Shown here: positions 43,504-52,201 of the stretch, piece by piece
Position numbering within the stretch: the first letter of the stretch is position 1
How the letters are laid out: each line of letters begins with the position of its first letter
Source: Verrucomicrobiota bacterium
GTDB taxonomy: Bacteria; Verrucomicrobiota; Verrucomicrobiia; Verrucomicrobiales; DEV007
NCBI GenBank assembly: GCA_003402735.1
Contig: QQNE01000001.1
Location: 52,206 to 116,205 of the forward strand
Length of the DNA stretch: 64,000 nt
Direction of reading: 5' to 3'
Position numbers and translations under genes: made by a program
Notes under the pieces: generated by a model
Databases searched by the model: none
Told to the model about the DNA's origin: nothing
What the model saw: the letters and a program-made list of their open reading frames with translations, nothing else

Positions 43504-44262
43504 TCACTTTGTTCCCCACAGGATCTCCAACAGGGCGCGGGTTTCCGGATCATGCCGCTGCAAATCTTCCAGGGTGAACGGGAAATAATCGTTGTGGGAG
43601 AAAAACGCCTCGGTGGTCTCGGCAAAGAATTCCTGGGGCGTGGTCAGGGCGTAGGCTCGCTCGCGAGTTTCCGGCCGACCGTTGCCGAAGCGGCGCGCCA
43701 CCAGGTCATAGGTCCCGCCGGCCTTGGCCCTGGCATGCGCAGCAAGAATCTCCGGGTTCCCGAAACTCAGACGCAGCACGCGGTGATGATAGGCGTGGGC
43801 CAACTCGTGCAGGGCGAAGTTGGGCATCCGGCTCATTTCCCGCTCGAAAATCCGAATGTTGGTGAATTCGACCGCCCGAGCCATGACAGGGTCCCGACCA
43901 TGCTCTCGCAGCCAAGCCCCATTCGGATGATACTCGGCGCGCGGCTGGATGCCAGGATACTCCGGACTGAAGTAGAGCGGGACCTTGCGCAATTCGGTCA
44001 CCGCCAGGGCCGGGACGACGCTCAGGATCTCGCCGAGTTGCTGCTGCAAAAGGGCGACGGCAACCTCCGTGACTTGCGGTTGCGCGGCGGTCAGCCGATC
44101 GTCGATGTGCAGCGTCCAACCCGAAACCGTCCGCGTGGTGCGCTTGGGCGGGACGGGAGATTCCGCGGCGGAGACGACGGCACCTGTCAGGAGGAGAACC
44201 CAGGCGCAGAAAAGGCGGAACTCCCGCTTCAGGCGCAGTGCGGGATGGTGCAGAGACAGCAT
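43504..44262 (-). CDS. Secreted zinc metallopeptidase, anthrax lethal factor-like fold
   Basis: The 252-residue protein has a signal peptide (LFCAWVLLLTGAVVSAAES) and a zincin motif HELAHAYHH at residues 152-160, where His152, Glu153 and His156 are the expected ligands and base. A second Glu lies in TPQEFFAETTEAFF (about 211-218), which provides the third ligand in the lethal-factor/ATLF-like group. It should be an extracytoplasmic peptidase or a structural relic. Its substrate is unknown. It is 11 bases upstream of the redoxin/cytochrome fusion gene. Confidence 0.75.
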   Translation of the reverse strand: MLSLHHPALRLKREFRLFCAWVLLLTGAVVSAAESPVPPKRTTRTVSGWTLHIDDRLTAAQPQVTEVAVALLQQQLGEILSVVPALAVTELRKVPLYFSPEYPGIQPRAEYHPNGAWLREHGRDPVMARAVEFTNIRIFEREMSRMPNFALHELAHAYHHRVLRLSFGNPEILAAHARAKAGGTYDLVARRFGNGRPETRERAYALTTPQEFFAETTEAFFSHNDYFPFTLEDLQRHDPETRALLEILWGTK

Positions 44263-44273
44263 GATGGCGGATC

Positions 44274-46478
44274 CTATCTTGCGGCCAGGTTTTTGGTGGC
44301 CGGCAGGAAATACTCGATATAACCGATCATCATTTCATCCACGGTTTGGCTGCCCCACTTCACCACCTTGGAGGGATCCGGGTTGGCCTTGTTTCCGGGG
44401 CTGTTGTCATAGACGGCGGTGATGGTGATGCTGCTTCCGCGGGGAATCAATTTCGGCACCTTGTAATCATAACGGAGCTGCCAGTTGAAATCATATCGGG
44501 GAATATCCAGGAGCACCTCGCTGCGCCCGTCCGGATACGCCACCTCGTATTTGAAGGCCTTTCCACGGACATGCATGTGCGCCAGGAAACTCGTCACCGG
44601 CATATCCATGGGAACCATCTGCTTTTTCGTCTCCATGTGATGGGGCGCACCCGCCGGAATGGAGATTTTGGGATGGGCCACGGCCGCGGTGCGCACCTCG
44701 TATTGCGGCGGTTCTTTGGCGAAGACCAACCCCATCCGGAGCCGCTCCTTCTTGGCCGTGCCGCTGGGTGTGTAATGAATCTGAAAGCTCACCCGGGCCC
44801 CGGCAGGCATCTTGCGGGCAAACCCTTCCGGGCAATGATTCGATCCATTCCCGGGCACATAGGCCGCCCAAAATCCGCCGACTCCCTCTTCGCGATCCCT
44901 CGCATCGGTCCCCGGTTCGTGAACCTGCACGATCACGTGATGCACCACGTCCCGCTCGCTCGGGAGAATCTCGTAAGCGGTGACCCACTTGTCCTCGGGG
45001 ATCTTGGTGTTCACCACATCAAAGGCATACGGCATGAAGCCGGTGGCCTTGATCTCATATTCCTTGCTCAACGGAATGATCAGATCCGGGGTGCCGATGC
45101 TCCACTCCCCAGGAAAAATCCGCGGCACGGGCGCTTCCGCCGGATCACCCATCGGATGATCGCCAGATTCCAACCAAGCCAACAAGTCGGCCTTGTCCCG
45201 GGTCGAAAGGGAGCAGTCGTTTCCCCACGGATTTTTTTCACGGTCAGGCTCCACCGCAGCGAACCACGGCGGCATCGTTCCCTCCACAACCACCCGCTTG
45301 ATCACGCTGGCGCGATCGCTCACTTCCTCGAAATCATCCAGGGCGAACGGGGCGATGCCCCCTTGCCGGTGACAAGTCACACAATTCTGCTGGAGGATGC
45401 GGGCCACATCGCGGTGGTAGGTGACGGGAGTTGCGGCCACCTTGGGGGCATTGCCCAAATCGAGTTCACATCCCGGGGCGGCGGTGGCGGTGATCTCTGG
45501 GACCTCGTTGGCCAGAAACGCCCGCACCGCATCCAAAAGATAACGATGCCGCGGAGCGTCTAAGCTGTAGTTGACCCCGAATTGATCATCCAAGGCGCCG
45601 CGATAGAGCAACGTCCGCTTGGGATCGAGCAGAAAAACCTCGGTGGTGGTGCGGGCCTGGAGCGCACCGGTCAAGGCTTTGTCCTTGTCGTGAATGTAGG
45701 GCACGGCAATGCCCTGCGCGGCCATCTGCGCCTCGATTTCCCCGGACGTTTCGCTGGCGAATGGATTCACCAACACCAGGGAGAACCCAAGATCCCGCAA
45801 CTCGCCCTGCAAACCGGCCAAGACCGGCAGATAACGCTTGCTCACCGGGCACGTGGCACTGGTCATCGCCAGGACCACGCCCTTCTGCCCTTTAAAATCG
45901 CTCAGGCGGTGAGACCGACCGTCCAAACGGGAAAAAGCCGCGTCCGGAATCATGCGCCCGATTCCCCACTCCGATGGCTTGAGAATCTCCGGACCGCTCG
46001 TGACCTTGGCCACCTCTTCCGGCGTGATGGCGGGAGAGGCCGAGGGCAACGACCCTTTTCCGCCGCCCCCGCGCCCCTCTCCGACCCGGGTCAGGATCTG
46101 GCGCACACGATCCAGTTCCCCGGCATCGATGACGTTGTCGGCGTTTTGATCGACGCGATTGAACCAGGAAGCACCGCCGGATTCCTCGCGCGTGATCCGG
46201 CCATCGGCATCGAGATCGATCTGCTTGACGATGGCGTCGATGGAATTGACCGCCTGCCCTGCCGGGGCCGAAGCATTTCCGGTGAATTCCTCCAAGGTGA
46301 TCGCTCCATCCCGATTGCGGTCGAACCGAACAAACGGCTGACGATCCGACAACTCATCGGAGGTGACCTTGCCGTCGCCATTCAGATCGAAACGCCGAAA
46401 GATGGCTCCCGCGCCGCCCGTCTGAGCGGGGGCAATGGCGGTGCCCAGGAGAACGACCGTCAAGGCGAGGTGTTTCAT
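44274..46478 (-). CDS. EF-hand / redoxin / cytochrome c / copper monooxygenase-like fusion protein
   Basis: The 734-residue secreted protein (MKHLALTVVLLGTAIAPAQ signal) has four parts. Residues 30-122 hold four EF-hand loops (31-41, 53-64, 88-99, 110-121). Residues 172-330 form a thioredoxin/peroxiredoxin-like domain with one reactive Cys210 in SATCPVSK. Residues 355-440 hold a cytochrome c site C366-V-T-C-H370. Residues 455-725 resemble the copper type II ascorbate-dependent monooxygenase fold, with H513-H514, His568, HMH 634-636 and Met716/717. The combination suggests calcium-controlled redox chemistry with haem and copper in the periplasm (inference). ATG 46478 starts the signal; ATG 46505 is an alternative. 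Confidence 0.85.
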   Translation of the reverse strand: MKHLALTVVLLGTAIAPAQTGGAGAIFRRFDLNGDGKVTSDELSDRQPFVRFDRNRDGAITLEEFTGNASAPAGQAVNSIDAIVKQIDLDADGRITREESGGASWFNRVDQNADNVIDAGELDRVRQILTRVGEGRGGGGKGSLPSASPAITPEEVAKVTSGPEILKPSEWGIGRMIPDAAFSRLDGRSHRLSDFKGQKGVVLAMTSATCPVSKRYLPVLAGLQGELRDLGFSLVLVNPFASETSGEIEAQMAAQGIAVPYIHDKDKALTGALQARTTTEVFLLDPKRTLLYRGALDDQFGVNYSLDAPRHRYLLDAVRAFLANEVPEITATAAPGCELDLGNAPKVAATPVTYHRDVARILQQNCVTCHRQGGIAPFALDDFEEVSDRASVIKRVVVEGTMPPWFAAVEPDREKNPWGNDCSLSTRDKADLLAWLESGDHPMGDPAEAPVPRIFPGEWSIGTPDLIIPLSKEYEIKATGFMPYAFDVVNTKIPEDKWVTAYEILPSERDVVHHVIVQVHEPGTDARDREEGVGGFWAAYVPGNGSNHCPEGFARKMPAGARVSFQIHYTPSGTAKKERLRMGLVFAKEPPQYEVRTAAVAHPKISIPAGAPHHMETKKQMVPMDMPVTSFLAHMHVRGKAFKYEVAYPDGRSEVLLDIPRYDFNWQLRYDYKVPKLIPRGSSITITAVYDNSPGNKANPDPSKVVKWGSQTVDEMMIGYIEYFLPATKNLAAR

Positions 46479-46605
46479 GGGAAGGCGCAGGCTCGCGAAA
46501 ATCATGCCGGACGGGTTCATCTCGCGGATCTGCTCACTCTGCGCGTCTTGAGAGGTTTTTGCAACTCCTTGCGGTGCCATGGCGGCGGCCAACCCGCAGA
46601 ACCGG

Positions 46606-47964
46606 TCACACTTGCCAACCCTGCCGATACGTCCGGCTGAGCAATTGGTTGGCCTCAGCCTTTTCAGGGAATTTCAGGTCGGCGGTGTTCCAGACCAGCG
46701 TTTCACCGGGGAAAAAGGTCGACACGTTCCCCAGGAGCACCGCTTCGGTCAAGGGACCAGCGAACCCAAAATTGCTTTTGGGCGGTTTCCCGGAGGTGCG
46801 GCCCAGAATGGCGTCGATGAACTCGAACCAGTGCGCCTCCGCAGTGCCGGGAACATCCTTGAAGCGGTGAACGGCCTGCTCAACGAGCTTGCCTCCCCGG
46901 AAGATCCGCACCCAGCCGCCGTGCGGGGCCAGCAGAATGCCCTCCTCCCCCACGTAAACCGAGCCTTCACGCGGGAAGGTTTCCCCGAGCAAACCGACGA
47001 TCTCCGCGGGCGGACGTTTAGCGCCGTCATACCAGATCACCTCGATGGTTTTCTCCGAGGTGTATTGAGTGCCGGGGAAGACATAATGGATCTCGCCATC
47101 GACCGCCCAATTGCCGTGTCGCGGAGCCGGGCCGTTGCTGCGGACCGAGAGGGGCGCGGCCAGACCGAGGGAACGGAACCACCCGTTGAACATGTGACAG
47201 CCCATATCCCCCAAAGTGCCGGTGCCGAACGCCTGCCGTTTGCGCCATTGACCCGGGTGATACGCGCCCTGGAGATAACGGACCACGGGATCGGCCACGC
47301 CGTTCCACAGATCCCAATCCAACGTGGGAGGGATCGGATCCTCTCGTTCCGGCAGCGGATTGGGATCGCCCCAGGTCTTGCCGCTGAAGGTGTGGACCTG
47401 ACGCACCTTGCCGATGGCCCCCGCCTGAATCCAGGCCTGCGTGGAAAGGTCCGAAGTGTAAGAGGCCAGTTGGGTGCCCATCTGGGTCACAAGCCCGGTG
47501 GACGCCGCTTTCTCGCGAAGTTTGCGGGTCTCGCTCAGGTTGTGAGCCAACGGCTTTTGGCAATAGACATGCTTTCCCCGTTGCAACGCTTGCATGGCGA
47601 TGATGGCATGCATGTGATCCGGGGTGGAGACGTTGCAGGAATCGATCTGCGCCCCTTCCTTCTCCAGCAGTTCCCGCCAATCCTGGTAGATGCGGACATC
47701 CGGGAATTCAGCCTTGACCTGGGCGGTGCGCGCCAGATCGACATCGGCAACCGCCACGAGCTTGACATCCGGGTGGGCAGCCAGCTTGCGGAGATCCGTG
47801 CCCGCCATGCCGGCCGCGCCAAAGCTGGCATGCTGAACCTTGCCGTTCGGGGAGCCGGTCGCCCGCTGGATGAAGGGACCGGTGGACAACGCACCGGCGG
47901 CTTGCAGAAAACGCCGTCGGCTGGGCGAAAAGACCGGACTCAATTTCGATTTTGCGTGGGACAT
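46606..47964 (-). CDS. Tat-exported Gfo/Idh/MocA oxidoreductase
   Basis: The 452-residue protein has a Tat signal (SRRRFLQAAG, residues 15-24). A Rossmann-type NAD(P) domain follows with a variant GAAGMAGTDL motif. CQKPLAHNLSE supplies the family Lys, and HNPPG-like segments of the substrate domain include GDMGCHMFNGWF. Periplasmic Gfo/Idh/MocA proteins often act on sugars or sugar acids with a tightly bound cofactor. It precedes the redoxin/cytochrome fusion gene by 127 bases on the same strand. The start is ATG 47964, which opens the Tat signal. Confidence 0.9.
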   Translation of the reverse strand: MSHAKSKLSPVFSPSRRRFLQAAGALSTGPFIQRATGSPNGKVQHASFGAAGMAGTDLRKLAAHPDVKLVAVADVDLARTAQVKAEFPDVRIYQDWRELLEKEGAQIDSCNVSTPDHMHAIIAMQALQRGKHVYCQKPLAHNLSETRKLREKAASTGLVTQMGTQLASYTSDLSTQAWIQAGAIGKVRQVHTFSGKTWGDPNPLPEREDPIPPTLDWDLWNGVADPVVRYLQGAYHPGQWRKRQAFGTGTLGDMGCHMFNGWFRSLGLAAPLSVRSNGPAPRHGNWAVDGEIHYVFPGTQYTSEKTIEVIWYDGAKRPPAEIVGLLGETFPREGSVYVGEEGILLAPHGGWVRIFRGGKLVEQAVHRFKDVPGTAEAHWFEFIDAILGRTSGKPPKSNFGFAGPLTEAVLLGNVSTFFPGETLVWNTADLKFPEKAEANQLLSRTYRQGWQV

Positions 47965-48201
47965 CGTCCTTCTTGATCGCGAGCGTGCCCGGGGGGACAC
48001 TTTTTTCACCGCCTCAGGAAAATCCCGCTCCGTTGGCAACCCGGGCAACCCGGCACCGGCGGCAAGGAAAATCGTTAATTTGGTCAAAGCGGGAACAATT
48101 GGCGATTTTGATTGATTCGCTAGTGAGGTGGTCTTCAATTTGGACGAGCCCGCGCGGCCAAATCCTCCGGAACCGGAGAACTCGCCAAGGGCCTCGCAAC
48201 C

Positions 48202-50367
48202 ATGGCCACGGAACTGAAAGACCAAGTGACCCTCCTCGGAGCCGAGCACCTTCCGGAAACGGGGGTCATCGTCATCCCAAACTCCCTCAGTGTTCACGAT
48301 CTGCCGCTCCTGGAAAACGAATTTCCCGGACGGGCACGGTGCTACCTCTTGGAGCGCGACGCGCCGGTGGATCCGCAACTGCTGGCGCATCTCAAAGAAA
48401 ACGGCATCGCCCCCCTGGAATTCTCCACGGAAACGGCGGGAAACGACTCTCTGCCACGCCAGATCCAGGCGGAACTGAAGGAGAAAAAGCTTCTCATTCT
48501 GATCCCGGGGCTCACCACCACCCGGGCCGGTTCACCCACCTCCGTGCCGGTGGAGGTCCTTCGCTTCCTCATTGGAACGGGCGGCCCGGTCCTTCCCCTG
48601 CATGTGGCCCATCCCGATGAAACACCCCTTTCGGTGGAACCGACGGCCCGCCGTCGCCACGTGATTTTCTCCTTCGGCCAATTGCTCAGCGGCAGCGCCG
48701 TGACCCTTCCCAATTACTGGCAACAGCTGCTGGTGGCGGGAGAAGCGGCCTACCAGCTCCGCCCCACCCTCGAACTCAGCCTCGGCTACGCCTTGATTTG
48801 CGGGTTGAAAAAACACGGGACCACGAACCGCGTGATCACCGGTGAGGATGGAGCCGATCAGCGATTCGACCGGATCCTGGCGATCTCGATCGCCCTGGCG
48901 CAATTCATCAGGAAAGAGACAAGCCAGCCACGTGTCGGCATTGTGCTGCCGCCGAGCACCGGAGGATTGATCGCCAACGTGGCGGTCATTTTGGCCGGGA
49001 AAGTCCCGGTGAACCTGAATTTCACCGCCAGCGAGGAAGGGGTCCGCTCCGCGATGGCCCAGGCCGGAATCGATCGCCTCATCACCGCGGATCCGTTCGT
49101 GCGGCGCACCCAACGTTTCCCCTGGCCGCCGAACCGGCAGATCATCTTTCTCGAGCGCGTCATTCCGGCCATGAAGGCCTCGATCGCCGGTTGGCTCCTC
49201 GCGAGCAAGGCGATGCCCGCAAAAGCCCTGGCCCAGGCGCTGCGCCTTCCCATCAAGGGCGGGGACCGGGAGGCGGTTCTGCTCTTCACCAGCGGAAGCT
49301 CCGGTGACCCGAAGGGAGTCGCGCTGAGCCACCGCAATGTCATCGCCAACGTCCATCAATTCGCGTCGCGACTGCAGTTGAACTCCCATGACTGCGCCCT
49401 CGGCTGCCTGCCACTCTTTCACAGTTTCGGCTGCACCGTCACGCTCTGGTATCCGATCATCGAAGGCATCAACCTGATCACGCACCCGAATCCGATCGAG
49501 ACCCACAAGCTGGCCCAATTCATCCAGCAGTATCACATCTCCCTCCTGATCGCCACGCCCACCTTCCTGCGCGGTTATCTCCGCAAGGCCACCCCCGAAC
49601 AACTCGAATCCCTGCGCTATGTCATCACCGGCGCGGAAAAACTGCCGCGTCTGGTCGCGGATCAGTTTGCGGAGCGTTTCGGAAAACCGGTGCACGAAGG
49701 TTATGGCCTCACCGAGACCTCACCGGTCACCAACGTCAACCTGCCCGATCCCATCCCGCAAGACCCCCGCCGCAAGGTCCTCCCCAGCCAACGCCCCGGC
49801 TCAGTCGGTCACCTGATTCCAGGCATCGCCATCCGCATCACCGATCCAGAAACCGATGCTCCCCTGCCCCTCGACCAACCGGGCATGATTTGGCTCAAGG
49901 GCCCGAACATCTTCGGCGGGTATCTGCACAACACCGAACAGAGCGGCAAAGTCCTCTCAAACGGATGGCTGCGGACCGGCGATATCGGCCATGTTGATCA
50001 CGAGGGGTTCCTCTACATCGAAGGACGCATGTCCAGGTTCTCCAAAATCGCCGGCGAAATGGTCCCGCACGAGACGGTCGAAGAGGCGATCGCCAAAGAG
50101 TTGCAGAGCGACCACGAAGGAGAACGGAAAATCGCGATCGTCGGCATTCCGGACGAGGCCAAAGGGGAGCAATTGGTCCTCCTCTCCGCAGTTCATGGCC
50201 TGGACCCCACCGATCTCCGCTACCGCTTGCTGGAGAGGGGCATCCCGAGTTTATGGATTCCCAAAGTCATCATCGAAGTAGTGGAGATTCCGCACTTGGC
50301 ATCCGGGAAACTGAATCTCAAGGCCTGCCAGACCATCGCGAACCGCGGCGAAGACGACGCCCTCTGA
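48202..50367 (+). CDS. Aas-like protein: degenerate acyltransferase half plus AMP-binding acyl-ACP/CoA synthetase
   Basis: Residues 1-200 align with a PlsC-type acyltransferase, but the NHxSxxD site reads NSLSVHD (27-33). The catalytic His is Ser28 while Asp33 remains, and the downstream acyl-substrate loop is also changed (IPGLTTTRAGS). Residues ~220-721 form a complete AMP-binding domain with TSGSSGDPKGVALSH (about 361-375), YGLTETSP (about 500) and a C-terminal RLSRFSKI-like hinge (MSRFSKIAG). The usual bifunctional Aas adds acyl chains to lysophospholipid. Here only acyl activation appears intact, so a cytoplasmic acyl-ACP/CoA synthetase is likely (inference). It is divergent from the Gfo/Idh/MocA gene. 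Confidence 0.85.
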   Translation: MATELKDQVTLLGAEHLPETGVIVIPNSLSVHDLPLLENEFPGRARCYLLERDAPVDPQLLAHLKENGIAPLEFSTETAGNDSLPRQIQAELKEKKLLILIPGLTTTRAGSPTSVPVEVLRFLIGTGGPVLPLHVAHPDETPLSVEPTARRRHVIFSFGQLLSGSAVTLPNYWQQLLVAGEAAYQLRPTLELSLGYALICGLKKHGTTNRVITGEDGADQRFDRILAISIALAQFIRKETSQPRVGIVLPPSTGGLIANVAVILAGKVPVNLNFTASEEGVRSAMAQAGIDRLITADPFVRRTQRFPWPPNRQIIFLERVIPAMKASIAGWLLASKAMPAKALAQALRLPIKGGDREAVLLFTSGSSGDPKGVALSHRNVIANVHQFASRLQLNSHDCALGCLPLFHSFGCTVTLWYPIIEGINLITHPNPIETHKLAQFIQQYHISLLIATPTFLRGYLRKATPEQLESLRYVITGAEKLPRLVADQFAERFGKPVHEGYGLTETSPVTNVNLPDPIPQDPRRKVLPSQRPGSVGHLIPGIAIRITDPETDAPLPLDQPGMIWLKGPNIFGGYLHNTEQSGKVLSNGWLRTGDIGHVDHEGFLYIEGRMSRFSKIAGEMVPHETVEEAIAKELQSDHEGERKIAIVGIPDEAKGEQLVLLSAVHGLDPTDLRYRLLERGIPSLWIPKVIIEVVEIPHLASGKLNLKACQTIANRGEDDAL

Positions 50368-50374
50368 AATAGGA

Positions 50375-50458
50375 GACTTCTGGATATTTCAATTATATCA
50401 ATAAAAACTATTGTGTTTGGATTGACAAAATCTTGAATTCCGGTTCGTTTATACATTC
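50375..50458 (+). promoter_or_regulatory. AT-rich leader of the DUF1080 gene with a possible promoter
   Basis: The 80 bases before ATG 50459 are strongly AT-rich in a GC-rich setting. They include TTGACA (50422-50427) and TATACA (50450-50455). The spacing is longer than usual for sigma-70, so I mark it only as a candidate regulatory region. Confidence 0.35.
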
Positions 50459-52201
50459 ATGATCCGGCTTCAACCCCTACGAACCGTCCTTCTGGGCCTC
50501 TTTCTTCTGCCGCTGCTTCCCGGCCAAGCGGCGACACCTCCCAAAGGGTTCACCCCCCTGTTCAACGGCAAGGATCTCACCGGCTGGTATGGATGGGGCA
50601 CACGGAACCCTCAGGATCTCTCGAAAATGACTCCCGAGGAGCGCGCCGCCTACAAGAAGATGTCCGTTCAGGGAGATCCCTCAGCGAAGACCGACCCCAA
50701 AAAGGCTCCGGATCACATCCTGGCCCACTGGTCGATCCAGGGGGATGAGATCGTCAACGACGGCAAGGGACTTTACCTGACCACCGAAAAGGACTACGGC
50801 GACTTCGAGTTGATGGTGGAATACAAGGCGTTGCCGGACGGCGACAGCGGCATCTACCTCCGCGGGCTCCCGCAGGTGCAGATTTGGGACTCGACCAAGG
50901 GGGATCCGCGCAAGCTGGGTCAGGACAAGGGCTCGGGTGGTCTGTGGAACAACAGCCCCGGGGCCCCCGGCAAGGATCCCTCCAAGAAGATGGACAAGCC
51001 GTTTGGGGAATGGAACCAATTCAAGATCCGGATGGTGGGCGACCGCGTGCGCGTCGTCTTCAACGGAGAGACGGTGGTGGACAACGCTCCGCTGGAAAAC
51101 TATTTCGGTCGGAAGGCCTTTGAGGACGCCAAGAAAGCCGGCAAATTGACCGATCCCAACGCGTTTGCTGATCCCGCCTTCCTCAAGGGGCCGATCCAAC
51201 TGCAGACGCACGGCAGCGAGATTCGTTGGCGCAACCTTTTCATCCGTGAGATTCCCGCCTCGGAGGCCAATCGCATCCTGGCCGGAAACGAAAATGGATT
51301 CAAGCGGCTCGACAACGGCAAAGATCTCAATGGCTGGCAAGGCGCCGTCGAGAACTACGAAGTCGTGGATGGCGCAATCGTCTGCAAAAAGGGGAAGGGA
51401 GGCAACTTGCTCTCTGAAGAGGAGTATGGCGACATGATTCTGCAGTTCGAGTTCAAACTGCCCTCGGGCGGGAACAACGGGATCGCGCTGCGCACCCCGC
51501 TCAATGGTCATCCCGCCGCGGACGGCCTGGAAATTCAGGTGATCGACAACGAGGGCTACGACGCCGCCCACCCCAAGGCGCCGCTCAAGGATTACCAGCG
51601 CCACGGCTCCATTTACCACTGCGTGGGCGCCAAGCCCGGTTATCTCCGCCCGGTGGGCCAGTGGAACCACGAAGAGATCCGGGTCGAGGGACAACGCATC
51701 ACCGTCACCGTCAATGGCTTCAAGATTCTCGATGCCGATCTCACCAAGATCGATCGTTCCAAACTGGACAAAGCCCCCGGCGGCCTGGACCGCACCAGCG
51801 GCCACGTCGGGTTCGCCGGCCACAACGACCCGGTGGCGTTCCGAAACGTCCGGGTGAAACGGCTCGGTGCCGCGCCCGCCGCCACGGCCAAGACGGCCCC
51901 GGCAGAGAAAAAGACGGAAGCTGCGGCCCCGGCCAAACCCGCGACGCCGGCTCCGACCCCGGCAACCGCCCCGAAAGCCGAAGCTCCCGCGACAGCGCCG
52001 AAGACCGAAGAACCCGTGGTGGCCGAAACGGTGGAAATGGAACCGGTGATCGACGAAGATCTTAGCTATCTCGAAGAGGAACCGGTAACGGACGACGGCA
52101 AAAAGAAGAAGGGCGGTGCCCGGGATCAGACCCGGGGGAATCGCAGGCCGGGCTCCATTTTCGGTCGCACCGCCTTCCTCTCCCACCCACGTCAAGGCTG
52201 A
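50459..52201 (+). CDS. Secreted tandem DUF1080 protein (3-keto-disaccharide hydrolase-like)
   Basis: The 580-residue protein has a signal peptide (LLGLFLLPLLPGQAA). Two DUF1080 lectin-like jellyroll domains follow (about 28-270 and 283-495), each starting with a FNGKDLTGW or LDNGKDLNGWQ element. A low-complexity Ala/Pro/Lys/Thr tail runs from about 497 to 545, and the C terminus is basic. Single DUF1080 domains bind or hydrolyse 3-keto-glucosides and are very common in Verrucomicrobia and Planctomycetes. The second domain contains EIQVIDNEGYD and RHGSIYHCVG. Its 3' end overlaps the 3' end of the convergent Gfo/Idh/MocA gene by about 10 bases. Confidence 0.88.
   Translation: MIRLQPLRTVLLGLFLLPLLPGQAATPPKGFTPLFNGKDLTGWYGWGTRNPQDLSKMTPEERAAYKKMSVQGDPSAKTDPKKAPDHILAHWSIQGDEIVNDGKGLYLTTEKDYGDFELMVEYKALPDGDSGIYLRGLPQVQIWDSTKGDPRKLGQDKGSGGLWNNSPGAPGKDPSKKMDKPFGEWNQFKIRMVGDRVRVVFNGETVVDNAPLENYFGRKAFEDAKKAGKLTDPNAFADPAFLKGPIQLQTHGSEIRWRNLFIREIPASEANRILAGNENGFKRLDNGKDLNGWQGAVENYEVVDGAIVCKKGKGGNLLSEEEYGDMILQFEFKLPSGGNNGIALRTPLNGHPAADGLEIQVIDNEGYDAAHPKAPLKDYQRHGSIYHCVGAKPGYLRPVGQWNHEEIRVEGQRITVTVNGFKILDADLTKIDRSKLDKAPGGLDRTSGHVGFAGHNDPVAFRNVRVKRLGAAPAATAKTAPAEKKTEAAAPAKPATPAPTPATAPKAEAPATAPKTEEPVVAETVEMEPVIDEDLSYLEEEPVTDDGKKKKGGARDQTRGNRRPGSIFGRTAFLSHPRQG

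Noticed and set aside
50681..52195. 504-codon open frame opposite the tandem DUF1080 gene
   Set aside because: It mirrors a protein with signal peptide and two known domains.
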